In this document: positions 55,409 through 62,745 of the stretch, one piece after another | How positions within the stretch are numbered: the first letter of the stretch is position 1 | How the letters are laid out: every line of letters begins with the position of its first letter | From: Candidatus Dependentiae bacterium | Lineage (GTDB): Bacteria; Babelota; Babeliae; Babelales; UBA12411 | Assembly: GCA_003511165.1 (NCBI GenBank) | Contig: DOJW01000004.1 | Location: 124,001 to 188,000, forward strand | DNA: 64,000 nt | Direction: 5' to 3' | Made by a program: the position numbers and the translations under genes | The notes under the pieces: model-generated | What the model was told of the DNA's origin: nothing | Database searches by the model: none | The model's input: only the letters and a program-made list of their open reading frames with translations

Positions 55409-56504
55409 TAAACTCTTTAGTATAAAAAATAAAATTATTAATTTATGGGATAAAGATGAAAAGTCTTTATCCTTTTTTAATAAAATAATTCTGTATTTTT
55501 TATTTATTTTCGAATTTTTTTATAAAATATTTTTTCAAGGTTTTATTTTTTGGAATAAAAATTTTGGAAAGCCTTTAAAAACAAATTTCAAAGTTATATC
55601 TATTGGTAATATTTCTTGTGGGGGCACGGGAAAGTCTGTTTTGGCTAGATATTTGATTGAAAATATTAAAGCTAAAGGGGCTATTCTTTTGCGAGGATAC
55701 AAAAGCCAAAATGAAAAAACAGGGAAAAGTTTTTTAGTTTCGGATGGCAATAATATTTTTTGTAAATCGGATTTTTGTGGCGATGAAGCTTTCATGCTAG
55801 CGTCTTCTTTAAAGATTCCTGTTGTTATAGGTAAAAATCGTAGCAAATCGGTGGATTTGCTAAATAATTTAGGATGTAATTATTTAGTTTTAGATGATGC
55901 ATATCAAAATTTTGCTCTTAAAAAAGATTATGAAATACTCTTGCTGGATGCTCGAAATCCTTTTGGCAATAATCATTGTCTACCTGCTGGCCCGCTGCGT
56001 GAAAAAGATATAAATCGTGCCGATATTATTATATTTACACATGCGGATGAAATTGATGATAAAAAACGCTTAGAGCTAAAACGTGGAATAAAAAAACAAA
56101 ATATATTTTTTGGAAAACATGCTTTAAGTTTTTTTATGAATTCTGAAATGAAAAGATTTTTAATTGATGATTTTGAATCGAAGCGGTTTGTTGCTTTTGC
56201 CGGAATAGGCTCTTTTAGTGGTTTTTGCAGATCGCTAGAAAAAACAAAAATTAATTTAGTGAAATCGATAGAATTTGAAGATCATCATCAATATTCTATT
56301 CAAGAGGTAATCAAGATATTAGAGATATCGGATAGTCTAGATGCGTTTGGTGTAATAACAACTCTAAAAGACTGGGTAAAAATCTGTAATTTTTTTTCAG
56401 AGCTAGATCCTAAGTTATTAAAAAAAATATATTTTTTAGATATTTCATTTGATTTTTTAAACAAGGAAGAGGAAATTTTATTTTTTAATCTTATTAAAAT
56501 TTGA
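55371..56504 (+). CDS. lpxK: Tetraacyldisaccharide 4'-kinase (LpxK)
   Basis: Phosphorylates the lipid A precursor in the inner membrane. Up to 377 residues. A membrane-associated N-terminus (about 35-60) is followed by the P-loop GGTGKS (84-89), the RGY block (LLRGYKS), CGDEAFML, LPAGPLRE and EDHHQYS. The GDE acidic pair and the DHH histidine expected for catalysis are present. The usual DDGFQH is DDAYQN here, an unusual substitution. The start is uncertain: the ATG at 55371 lies inside infB and lacks a clear ribosome-binding site; TTG codons at 55380 and 55389 are alternatives. It shows that the cell makes lipid A. Confidence 0.9.
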   Translation: MISLNALWRNLSNKLFSIKNKIINLWDKDEKSLSFFNKIILYFLFIFEFFYKIFFQGFIFWNKNFGKPLKTNFKVISIGNISCGGTGKSVLARYLIENIKAKGAILLRGYKSQNEKTGKSFLVSDGNNIFCKSDFCGDEAFMLASSLKIPVVIGKNRSKSVDLLNNLGCNYLVLDDAYQNFALKKDYEILLLDARNPFGNNHCLPAGPLREKDINRADIIIFTHADEIDDKKRLELKRGIKKQNIFFGKHALSFFMNSEMKRFLIDDFESKRFVAFAGIGSFSGFCRSLEKTKINLVKSIEFEDHHQYSIQEVIKILEISDSLDAFGVITTLKDWVKICNFFSELDPKLLKKIYFLDISFDFLNKEEEILFFNLIKI

Positions 56505-56535
56505 TTAAAATCTTCAGTATAAAAGGGAGTTTAGA

Positions 56536-57531
56536 ATGAATTTTTTGATTCTTCACATAGCATCTTTTGTTTTTGCATTTATTTTCACTTTTTATCTCAT
56601 AAAAATCGTTACCAAGATTGCTTACAAATATTCTATTATGGATTTTCCTGATGGGAAAATAAAAAAACATGATGGAGGTGTACCATACCTTGGTGGAATT
56701 GCGATTTTTGTTTCCTTTATTTGTACTTTAGGCTTATTTTATCCATTTAAAAATTCTATTTTATGGCTAGTTATTGGTTGTATTTTGATTTTATTTGTAG
56801 GATTCTTTGATGATCTTATAAATTTTTCTCCATTGCAAAAACTTATTGGTCAAGTTGTAGCTGTAATATGTTTTTTAAGAGGCGGGCTGTCTTTAAAAGA
56901 AGCATTTTTTTCTGATTTTTGGAGTCTAGCTATTTCTGGATTTTGGATGTTATTGATCATTAACGCTTTTAATTTGGTAGATGTGATGGATGGTTTATCT
57001 ACTTCTTTAGCGATAATTGCAGCAACTAGTTTTTTTGTAATAGCTATTTTAATGAAGCAGTATTTATTGAGTTTATTGCTAATCACTTTTATTGCCCCAC
57101 TGCTTGTCTTTTTTATTTATAATAAACCTTCGGCAAAGATCTATATGGGAGATTGCGGATCATTGTTTTTAGGCGGGTTTTTAGCAGCAGTTCCCTTGCT
57201 TTTTTGTTGGAGTTCTAAAAATGAATTTGGTTTTTTTGTTCCTATTTTGATTTTAATAGTTCCTCTTAGTGAAGTTACCATGTTAATTCTGATAAGAACT
57301 TTTTTAGGGATTCCTTTTTACAGAGGGAGTCCGCATCATATAGCGTCTTTTCTTTTGGCTAAAAAATTAAGCAAATACAAAATTTTGTTAATGACCTCGG
57401 TTTTTGCAATATATTATTCAATTTTTGCAATTTTATTTCTTTTTAATTTTGTGAGTATTGTTTCACTTTTTTATGCTCTTATTGCCTTCTGGTTTTTATG
57501 GGTTTCTTATGTTTATCTTCAAAAAAAATAA
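56536..57531 (+). CDS. WecA/TagO-type undecaprenyl-phosphate sugar-1-phosphate transferase
   Basis: A 331-residue multi-pass enzyme (about 10 membrane segments) that links a sugar phosphate to the lipid carrier, starting O-antigen, teichoic-acid-like or other glycan synthesis. The conserved PNPT-family motifs are FFDDLINF (D92, D93), NAFNLVDVMDGLS (N146, D149, D152), IYMGDCGSLFLGG and RGSPHH (the HIH-like motif). Features favour WecA/TagO over MraY (no MraY UDP-MurNAc signature; DFPDGKIKKHDGG is typical of WecA-like). GGGAG precedes the ATG. It follows lpxK, in line with an envelope-polysaccharide role. Confidence 0.9.
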   Translation: MNFLILHIASFVFAFIFTFYLIKIVTKIAYKYSIMDFPDGKIKKHDGGVPYLGGIAIFVSFICTLGLFYPFKNSILWLVIGCILILFVGFFDDLINFSPLQKLIGQVVAVICFLRGGLSLKEAFFSDFWSLAISGFWMLLIINAFNLVDVMDGLSTSLAIIAATSFFVIAILMKQYLLSLLLITFIAPLLVFFIYNKPSAKIYMGDCGSLFLGGFLAAVPLLFCWSSKNEFGFFVPILILIVPLSEVTMLILIRTFLGIPFYRGSPHHIASFLLAKKLSKYKILLMTSVFAIYYSIFAILFLFNFVSIVSLFYALIAFWFLWVSYVYLQKK

Positions 57532-58016
57532 ATATTAGTGCTTTTTTTTGTTGTCATTGTTTCTTGTTGCGTTTAAATTTTATTTAAATCAAATCATTCT
57601 TTTTTGTAAAATCTATTTATAAATGAAGGTTTTGATGTTGCATGAATTTATTTGTTAATATGTAAGATTGCGGAGGATTATTTTTATGACAGAATTATTC
57701 TTACCAAATGGAATTTTGGTACTATAAAATAAAGATTGAAATAATGACCTTCGATTTTAATGCAAAATTCGCTTTATTTTATTTTGGTTGAAACTGCTAT
57801 AAGAATAAGGTGTTATATTAATTCTTAAATTTACATCTCCTCTCTAGCTTATTAATTTAGCACCTTATTCGTTATGAAATGGTTTATTCGCTGTATAACT
57901 ATAGTTTATTCATCTGACTATTTGACAAAAGTTTAGACAACCGTTCATAATCATGTTTTAAATAACTAAGAAAATTTTTAGTAAAAGAAGAGATTGAAAT
58001 TTTAGGAAGGAAAGAA
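57532..58016 (+). promoter_or_regulatory. Leader region of the ATP synthase operon with mini-ORF and long hairpin
   Basis: In this 485-bp gap, a GGAGG ribosome-binding site at about 57672-57676 is followed by ATG at 57686 and a 13-codon frame (MTELFLPNGILVL, stop 57725-57727). Downstream, ATAAGAATAAGGTG...ATTAAT (57799-57822) pairs with 57851-57875, a stem of about 22 bp with three mismatches or bulges and a loop of about 28 bases. atpE begins about 140 bp further on. The mini-ORF plus hairpin layout suggests leader-peptide or attenuator control, or remnants of a lost gene. No longer frame is seen. Confidence 0.4.
57686..57727 (+). CDS. Possible 13-residue leader peptide upstream of atpE
   Basis: MTELFLPNGILVL, preceded by a strong ribosome-binding site (GGAGG, 9 bases upstream). 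It is far too short for a domain match, and no extension in another frame makes a membrane protein, so it does not look like a frameshifted atpB. It could be a leader peptide or a relic start. Confidence 0.3.
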   Translation: MTELFLPNGILVL

Positions 58017-58271
58017 ATGTCTGAAGCTATAGAAGTGATTAATTGGGTCAGGGTAGCGGCTCTTTTAGGCGCGGGATTATGTATGGGGTTAGGAGCGCTT
58101 GGTCCAGCTTTGGGGCAGGGTTTTGTTGGTGCAAAGGCTTGCGAATCTATAGCCAAGAAACCTGAAAGCGCCGGATTAATAATGCGCACAATGCTTGTTG
58201 CTATAGGAATAATAGAATCTGCAGCTATTTATTGTTTTGTAATAGCAATATTATTGATTCTTTTAGGGTGA
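58017..58271 (+). CDS. atpE: ATP synthase F0 subunit c
   Basis: An 84-residue ring-forming rotor protein with two membrane helices (about 12-35 and 57-80) and the polar loop AKKPE. The ion-binding carboxylate is E67. Q34, S68 and Y72 occupy the positions of Q32, S66 and Y70 that bind sodium in Ilyobacter tartaricus, where E67 here corresponds to E65. T67 of Ilyobacter is Ala69 here. This suggests possible sodium coupling (inference). AGGAAGGAA precedes the ATG. It opens a partial atp operon; atpB is missing from the upstream position. Confidence 0.95.
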   Translation: MSEAIEVINWVRVAALLGAGLCMGLGALGPALGQGFVGAKACESIAKKPESAGLIMRTMLVAIGIIESAAIYCFVIAILLILLG

Positions 58272-58346
58272 TAGTTTTATAACATAAGTTAAATGCGAAC
58301 ATCTCTTCACCCTTTGCCTTTTTAAAGAAGAGAAAGGCCCATTGTT

Positions 58347-58718
58347 ATGGAAAAAACTCTTATAGAATTTAACTTCACTATTTTCATTCAAATCATAAAT
58401 TTTATAATTACTTATCAATTGTTGAATAAATTTGTTTTTAGGCCTGTTTTGAATTTTTTAGAGCAGAAAAAAAATAAAGAAAAAGTTTTAACTGTTTCTT
58501 TGCAAACGGAAGAAAAGGTTATAGATGAAATGCAACAACAAAAAGAATTAAAACTTTTTAATTTTCAACAAAAAATGCATACAAAAACGGTTGAATTGAT
58601 AAAAGAACCGGTCAAAATTTCTACTTTTGTTACATATCAAAGAAACCAAAAAGAGGTAGAGGATTCGATCAAGCAGTTTAAAAATGTTTTGATCAAAGAG
58701 GTGTCGCGTGTTCGTTGA
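58347..58718 (+). CDS. atpF: ATP synthase subunit b (first copy)
   Basis: A 123-residue stator-stalk protein with an N-terminal membrane helix (about 9-32, FTIFIQIINFIITYQLLN), then a charged helical coil. It is much shorter than a normal b subunit (about 156-165). The pattern N-F-xx-T then F-xx-P-V-xx-F-L-E is typical of subunit b (FVFRPVLNFLEQKK). The C-terminal half is more divergent. It overlaps the next gene, also b-like, by 11 bp. Two b-type genes in a row are usual where b and b' form a heterodimer. Confidence 0.8.
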   Translation: MEKTLIEFNFTIFIQIINFIITYQLLNKFVFRPVLNFLEQKKNKEKVLTVSLQTEEKVIDEMQQQKELKLFNFQQKMHTKTVELIKEPVKISTFVTYQRNQKEVEDSIKQFKNVLIKEVSRVR

Positions 58719-59208
58719 TTATGATTTTTTATTACATGTCGCCTTTCAACTAACTTTATTCTTTCTTTTTTGTATAGTTATTTTTAATTTGTTTCGCTCT
58801 ATGCTTTTGCCAATAATAATTCAAGAAATCAGAGCTGCTAGAAAACATTGGCGCGCTTTAGAGGAAAAGCTAGGAAGTCTTTTAAGATTAAAAAGTAAAG
58901 TCGAAAAAGATCTAATAGAGCAAAATGTTAAATTTATTTCTTTAGAAAACAAAATTGAAAAGTGGCATAATGCTGTTTTATTACGCAGTAAAGAGTTAGA
59001 AAAAGAAAACGGTATATTAAAAAATAATTTGATAGAGAAAAAAAAGTTTCAATCAAAAGAGTTATATTTAGCAAAATTGCAGCAAGAGGTGGTTCCTGTT
59101 GCTGTTTTTGAAGCTCAGAGAGAAATGAGTGAAAATTTTGGAGGGGATAGGGGTGCTGTTTTACTTCAAGAGTTGATGAAAAAGCTGGAGTTAAAACTTA
59201 AAAAATAA
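58708..59208 (+). CDS. ATP synthase b-type stalk subunit (second, GTG start)
   Basis: A 166-residue protein starting at a GTG (58708) with AGAGG 6-8 bases upstream and overlapping the previous gene. One membrane helix (about 9-30) is followed by a long charged coiled coil (about 40-130) and a C-terminal helix (LLQELMKKLELKLKK). Size and layout fit a b or b' stator stalk subunit. Sequence similarity to known b subunits is weak, so the call rests on position between b and delta and on architecture. A long peripheral stalk partner of the short b copy is plausible. Confidence 0.65.
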   Translation: MFVDYDFLLHVAFQLTLFFLFCIVIFNLFRSMLLPIIIQEIRAARKHWRALEEKLGSLLRLKSKVEKDLIEQNVKFISLENKIEKWHNAVLLRSKELEKENGILKNNLIEKKKFQSKELYLAKLQQEVVPVAVFEAQREMSENFGGDRGAVLLQELMKKLELKLKK

Positions 59209-59211
59209 ATT

Positions 59212-59772
59212 ATGATAGAAAGTAAAAATTCTGTAGCAAAAAAATATGCGGTTGCTTTTTTGGATTTATATTCGGATCAATTGACTCTTGACGATATGCA
59301 AAAGATTTCGAATTTTGAATTTTTTTTAAAAGACAGGGGGTATTTTTATGTCTCTCTTTCTATTCCAGGGATTTTGTTTGAAACAAAAGAATTTGTAGTG
59401 TCAAAAATGATTAAGTTTTTTGGATTAAAAGAATGTTTAAAAAATTTAATCATTTTACTTTTAAAGTCGGGTCGAATCGATATTTTAGATTTAGTTTTAA
59501 AAAATATTTGGAATCAGTATAAAAAAATTAAAAACATTGAGAGTTTTAAGATCATGAGCTCTCACTCGTTATCCCAAGCGGAAAAAGATATAGCTGAAAA
59601 AACTTTAAATAATTTTTTACATAAAAAGGTTTTGACGCAATTTCTTGTGGATCCATCTTTAATCGTTGGTTTAAGAATGGAGAGTCTTACATTATTGTGG
59701 GAGCGTTCAATAAGAAAAGAGCTTATTGAGGCAAAAAAAATCATTTCTAAAAAGGGATTATCATGCGTGTAA
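59212..59772 (+). CDS. atpH: ATP synthase F1 subunit delta
   Basis: A 186-residue protein that joins the stator stalk to the top of F1. The N-terminal six-helix domain has the family pattern VAKKYAVAFLDLY, and there is a C-terminal part (about 120-186: HSLSQAEKDIAEKTLNNFL, then VDPSLIVGLRM, the usual DPSLIGGI block). The length is normal. It starts 4 bp after the b-type gene and its stop overlaps the atpA start by 10 bp, so it is tightly coupled. Confidence 0.9.
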   Translation: MIESKNSVAKKYAVAFLDLYSDQLTLDDMQKISNFEFFLKDRGYFYVSLSIPGILFETKEFVVSKMIKFFGLKECLKNLIILLLKSGRIDILDLVLKNIWNQYKKIKNIESFKIMSSHSLSQAEKDIAEKTLNNFLHKKVLTQFLVDPSLIVGLRMESLTLLWERSIRKELIEAKKIISKKGLSCV

Positions 59773-61271
59773 AAGATACCGATCTTATATCATTATTTGA
59801 AAAATCTTTGAGTTCAGAACCTCAAGAAAAATTGGAAGAGGTTGGAAGAGTTATAAAAGTTGGGGACGGAATCTCTAGAGTTTATGGACTTACCAATGCG
59901 GTGTATGGTGAGTTAATAGAGTTTGAATCGGGTAGCAGTGGAATTGTTTTAGATTTAGATGAAGATTTTGTTTCTGTTGTTTTGCTCGACAATAATATTC
60001 CTGTTTATGAACAAGAAGTTGCCAGAAGAACTGGAAACGTTTTGCGAATTCCTGTTGGTGAAAAATTAGTAGGCAGAGTTTTAGGAGCAACTGGATTACC
60101 TTTAGATTCTATTGGTGAATTAGAATATACAGAAAAAGTATCTATTGAAAAGACCGCTCCTGGAATAGTTGCGCGAAAACCTGTTAGCCGTCCTTTTGAG
60201 ACGGGTATAACATTTATTGATGCTTTAATACCTATTGGTAAAGGGCAAAGAGAGCTTTTAGTCGGAAATAGAAATACAGGAAAAACTACAATAGCATTAG
60301 ATATGGTATTAAATCAAAAAGGTAAAGATGTTATCTGTATTTATGTTTCTATAGGACATAAACAATCAAGTACTGCTAAAATGGTAGATCTTTTTGAGCG
60401 TAATGGGGCTATGGATTATACAATTGTTATTGATGCTGATGCAAAAGAAACAGCTGTTAATTTATATCTTGCTCCATATGTTGGATGTACGATTGGTGAA
60501 TACTTGATGAATAAAGGTAAAGATGTTTTGATAATTTATGATAGCTTAACTAATCATGCTATTGCATATAGAGAGCTTTCATTGCTTTTACGTCGACCTC
60601 CTGGACGAGAAGCATACCCGGGAGATATTTTTTATTTACATTCAAGACTTTTAGAGAGGTCTTGTCAGCTTTCGGATGAGCTTGGAGGGGGTTCTTTAAC
60701 CGCCATTCCAATTATTCAAACCCAAGGTGATGATTTGACTGCATATATTCCAACAAATTTGATTTCGATTACAGATGGGCAAATTGTGCTTGATACAAAT
60801 TTATTTAATATGGGAATAAGGCCAGCTATCAGTACTGGACTATCAGTTTCAAGAGTTGGAGGCGCGGCTCAGACAAAAGCAATGAGGAAGGTTTGTGGTT
60901 CTTTGAAATTGGAGCTTGCGCAATATGATTCGATTGCCGCATTTGCTCAATTTGGTTCCGAGCTTGATAAAACAAGTCAGCATATCTTGGACAGGGGAAA
61001 GCGATCTATTGAGCTTTTAAAACAACCAGTGCATGATCATTACTCTTTTGTTGACCAAACAATTTTCTTATTTTTATTGAAAGATAATTTTTTAGATGAT
61101 TTAAGTTTTGAAGATGTTAAAAAATTTGCAATTCTTTTTGCAAGTTATGTTAGAGAAGTTTACTTTGAGGTTTATGAGCAAATTAATAAGACGCAAGATC
61201 TGGATCAAATTTCTCAGTCAGCATTGAGAAAATATGCACAAGAATTTAAAATTACATTTTTGAAAAAATAA
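59763..61271 (+). CDS. atpA: ATP synthase F1 subunit alpha
   Basis: A 502-residue non-catalytic nucleotide-binding subunit. Domains are the beta-barrel N-terminus (about 20-95), the nucleotide-binding domain with P-loop GNRNTGKT (168-175; usually GDRQTGKT) and the helical C-terminus. Conserved blocks include FIDALIPIGKGQRELLVGNR, RRPPGREAYPGDIFYLHSRL and SVSRVGGAAQTKAMRKV, with the usual arginine of the alpha-subunit SVSRVG motif. It is the last recognised ATP synthase gene in the run; gamma, beta and epsilon do not follow. A lipoprotein gene starts 4 bp later. Confidence 0.97.
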   Translation: MRVKDTDLISLFEKSLSSEPQEKLEEVGRVIKVGDGISRVYGLTNAVYGELIEFESGSSGIVLDLDEDFVSVVLLDNNIPVYEQEVARRTGNVLRIPVGEKLVGRVLGATGLPLDSIGELEYTEKVSIEKTAPGIVARKPVSRPFETGITFIDALIPIGKGQRELLVGNRNTGKTTIALDMVLNQKGKDVICIYVSIGHKQSSTAKMVDLFERNGAMDYTIVIDADAKETAVNLYLAPYVGCTIGEYLMNKGKDVLIIYDSLTNHAIAYRELSLLLRRPPGREAYPGDIFYLHSRLLERSCQLSDELGGGSLTAIPIIQTQGDDLTAYIPTNLISITDGQIVLDTNLFNMGIRPAISTGLSVSRVGGAAQTKAMRKVCGSLKLELAQYDSIAAFAQFGSELDKTSQHILDRGKRSIELLKQPVHDHYSFVDQTIFLFLLKDNFLDDLSFEDVKKFAILFASYVREVYFEVYEQINKTQDLDQISQSALRKYAQEFKITFLKK

Positions 61272-61275
61272 ATTT

Positions 61276-61764
61276 ATGCAGAATAAATTTATTTTTTACA
61301 AATTTACCTTATTAATTTTGGTTTTTGGAACTTTTTTTTCTTGTGGAAGAAAACCTAGAAATATTTTTGTATTTAGGGACAAAAAACAAGATATAAATAT
61401 CAATAGTTTGTATTTTCCAGCCATTAAGTGTTTGAGTTTGCAGATTGTTGATACCAAAAGAGTCTTAGAATGGGGAAAGTTAGAACCTTCTTATGAAATT
61501 GAATTTAATTATTCTAACCATCCCAAAAATGAATTTGTGAAAAAAAATGTCATTCTCGTTGGATATAATGTTTACAGATTTCCAAGAAATGGTTTTGCAA
61601 ATGAAACTCCAATAAATCGCAAACCAATTAAAGAAAATCTATTCCAAGAATCTCCTTCTAAAAAATATTTGTGGTGTTATTTTGTTCGGGGTGTTTTTGA
61701 TGTTGATGGGAAAATTTTTGTAGGCCCAGCAAGCAAAATAATTTGTGAAAAATGCTCCAAATAA
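61276..61764 (+). CDS. Lipoprotein of unknown function after atpA
   Basis: A 162-residue predicted lipoprotein. A lipid-attachment signal ends FFSC at Cys23, followed by Gly. The mature part has a mix of beta-strand-like stretches (NVILVGYNVYRFPRNG, IFVGPASKIICE) and four further Cys, two close to the C-terminus (ICEKCSK). The GYNVYR segment resembles fibronectin type III-like strands, a weak hint only. It lies 4 bp after atpA and is thus in the atp transcript, in the place normally held by atpG. Confidence 0.75.
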   Translation: MQNKFIFYKFTLLILVFGTFFSCGRKPRNIFVFRDKKQDININSLYFPAIKCLSLQIVDTKRVLEWGKLEPSYEIEFNYSNHPKNEFVKKNVILVGYNVYRFPRNGFANETPINRKPIKENLFQESPSKKYLWCYFVRGVFDVDGKIFVGPASKIICEKCSK

Positions 61765-61767
61765 AAT

Positions 61768-61794
61768 CCCTCCAACTTAGAACAAGTCGGAGGG
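61768..61794 (+). terminator. Terminator-like hairpin at the end of the atp operon
   Basis: CCCTCCAACTT (61768-61778) pairs with AAGTCGGAGGG (61784-61794), with one mismatch and a 5-base loop. It starts 3 bp after the lipoprotein stop codon. No T-run follows (TTGGGGGGG instead), so efficiency is uncertain. Confidence 0.55.
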
Positions 61795-61993
61795 TTGGGG
61801 GGGCGAACAATACCAGATGGGTATTGTCCATTTAGGGACGTTTTGAAAATTTAAAGAACAACTTAATTTCTATTATACACTATCGTCATAATTTTCTAAA
61901 TCTTGCAACATGGTATCAACCTGGTATATGCATGTCAAGGAAAACGAAGTTTCCAAAAAGGCTCTTTTTTATTTCAAAAATTTTTAAAAAATT

Positions 61994-62572
61994 TTACTTA
62001 ATTAGCCAAATAAAAAATAAGACTAAAAACACAAATAAAACAGCTAGTTTGTTGAAATGTTTGTCTATAAAATTTTTAATTTGTGCACCCCATATTTGAA
62101 TTGCTCCTGCAACCAGAAAAAATCTGCCACCTCTTCCTATTATTGAAAAAATTATAAATGGTGTTACTGGAAGGTGACAAAATCCGGCTGAAAGAGTAAC
62201 TGCTTTATATGGAACCGGCGTGAATCCGGCGATTAATACTGCCCACATTTGATATGCTACATATTTTGCTCTTGCTGCTTCAAAAGCTGCAGGAGAAATA
62301 ATGTAATTAATTATATATTGTCCTACAATGTTCCACATAAAAGCACCAATAAAATATCCAAATAAACCCCCAGCAACTGAAACTAATGTGGAAAGAGCCG
62401 CAAAATAAATTGATTTTTTAGGTTTTTCGATACAGTACAAAATGAGCATGGGATCCGTTGGAATTGGAAAAATGAATGATTCAAGAAATGTTAAAAGCAA
62501 AAGCCAAAATAAAGAATATTTTGCATGTACTTTTTCACCCATCCAATCATATACTTTTCTAACAAAATTCAT
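61994..62572 (-). CDS. YqaA/DedA-family (VTT-domain) membrane protein
   Basis: A 192-residue inner-membrane protein of the VTT (SNARE-associated) family, YqaA branch, with about five membrane segments. Diagnostic blocks are SFIFPIPTDPML near the start, and GFTPVPYKAVTLSAGF and GRGGRFFLVAG in the second half. The family is linked to lipid-carrier flipping and membrane homeostasis. It is the only minus-strand gene right of the candidate origin. AAGGAG lies before its start. secA begins 173 bp away, divergently. Confidence 0.9.
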   Translation of the reverse strand: MNFVRKVYDWMGEKVHAKYSLFWLLLLTFLESFIFPIPTDPMLILYCIEKPKKSIYFAALSTLVSVAGGLFGYFIGAFMWNIVGQYIINYIISPAAFEAARAKYVAYQMWAVLIAGFTPVPYKAVTLSAGFCHLPVTPFIIFSIIGRGGRFFLVAGAIQIWGAQIKNFIDKHFNKLAVLFVFLVLFFIWLIK

Positions 62573-62745
62573 TAACTTCTCCTTAATTTTATTATAACTT
62601 TACTGCTCTTTAAAAGAGTATTTTAGTTTTCGGAAAAAGGCTATTATAAACTTTTGGATTTATGTTAAAGTATAGTCTGCAATGAAATTAAATTTTACTT
62701 TATTTTATTTAAAATAAAATATTTTTATAAGTGGGGAACCAGATT

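Noticed and set aside
57686..58016. Degraded atpB (subunit a)
   Set aside because: No frame downstream of the mini-ORF shows membrane segments or the conserved subunit-a arginine region, so a relic is not supported beyond the bare start.
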